This document shows, one piece after another, positions 33,975 through 34,050 of a DNA stretch of 34,050 nucleotides. Within the stretch, counting starts at the first letter, position 1; the number at the start of each line of letters is the position of its first letter. The stretch is taken from NCBI GenBank assembly GCA_045602425.1, contig JAZSBO010000002.1, forward strand, positions 1-34,050, given 5' to 3'. The notes beneath the pieces are model-generated. The model was not told the DNA's origin, did no database searches, and was given only the letters and a program-made list of their open reading frames with translations. The translations under genes were made by a program, and so were the position numbers. Origin of the DNA: RGIG9608 sp045602425. GTDB taxonomy: Bacteria; Bacteroidota; Bacteroidia; Bacteroidales; Paludibacteraceae.

Positions 33975-34014
33975 AAAGCAAGCAAACTTTAAGTTTGTTT
34001 GCTTTTCTTTTTTA
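33975..34014 (+). terminator. Terminator after metK
   Basis: AAAGCAAGCAAACTT (33975-33989) pairs with AAGTTTGTTTGCTTT (33991-34005), with one G-U pair, followed by a T-rich tail. It begins 25 nt after the metK stop codon. Confidence 0.85.
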
Positions 34015-34050
34015 TATACAGATGAAATTTGTTTTTTATAAAAAAGTTTT

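Noticed and set aside
1..34050. CRISPR array, insertion sequence or prophage
   Set aside because: No regularly spaced repeats, transposase, integrase or phage structural genes were found on either strand.

Overview
This is chromosomal DNA of a low-GC Bacteroidota, most likely a Bacteroidales member. Evidence: TAnnTTTG promoter boxes in place of sigma-70 -10 boxes, no obvious Shine-Dalgarno pairing at the starts examined, and marker families of the phylum (TamL lipoprotein Omp85, OstA-like protein, long LspA followed by a DUF4296 lipoprotein, zinc-ligand-poor DksA/TraR protein, DUF2027-Smr protein, S9B dipeptidyl peptidase). 27 protein genes and one tRNA are supported. I see no phage, IS element, CRISPR array or rRNA.

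Layout. 1-345: a leftward promoter for a gene beyond the edge, then tRNA-Pro(CGG) with promoter and terminator. 390-5173 (minus): tamL, DPP-IV and a TfoX-like gene, divergent from an rRNA/tRNA 2'-O-methyltransferase (5327-6088). 6090-9550 (minus): mlaE, mlaF, dksA-like, lspA and a DUF4296 lipoprotein gene. 9706-11820 (plus): DUF2027-Smr protein and leuB, closed by a perfect hairpin terminator. 11886-21586 (minus): a tightly packed nine-gene run of gpmI, three SurA/PpiC-type periplasmic proteins, the OstA-like LPS-transport protein, trmN6, an ABC ATPase and a small beta-barrel protein. 21587-24051: a type II restriction-modification islet led by a nested palindromic element. 24056-32419 (minus): dxs, trkA, trkH, a GHL10 glycoside hydrolase and tex. 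32503-33950 (plus): metK behind a SAM-II-type riboswitch.

Much of the window serves the cell envelope. LspA matures lipoproteins, TamL and the SurA/PpiC proteins assemble outer-membrane proteins, the OstA-like protein belongs to LPS transport and MlaEF to lipid transport.

The accessory part is the R-M islet. Its cytosine-5 methyltransferase is interrupted. The start and motif I (from 21969) and the rest of the enzyme lie in different frames, joined at a run of seven A (22079-22085). One extra A, or a -1 slip on A_AAA_AAA, restores a complete 320-residue enzyme. The restriction endonuclease downstream is intact and combines a C-terminal region like that of NgoFVII-type enzymes with an N-terminal region that lacks the phospholipase-D motif. 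In front lies a roughly 180-nt sequence of five nested stems with a competing 9-bp pairing. These three points are the most novel observations here.
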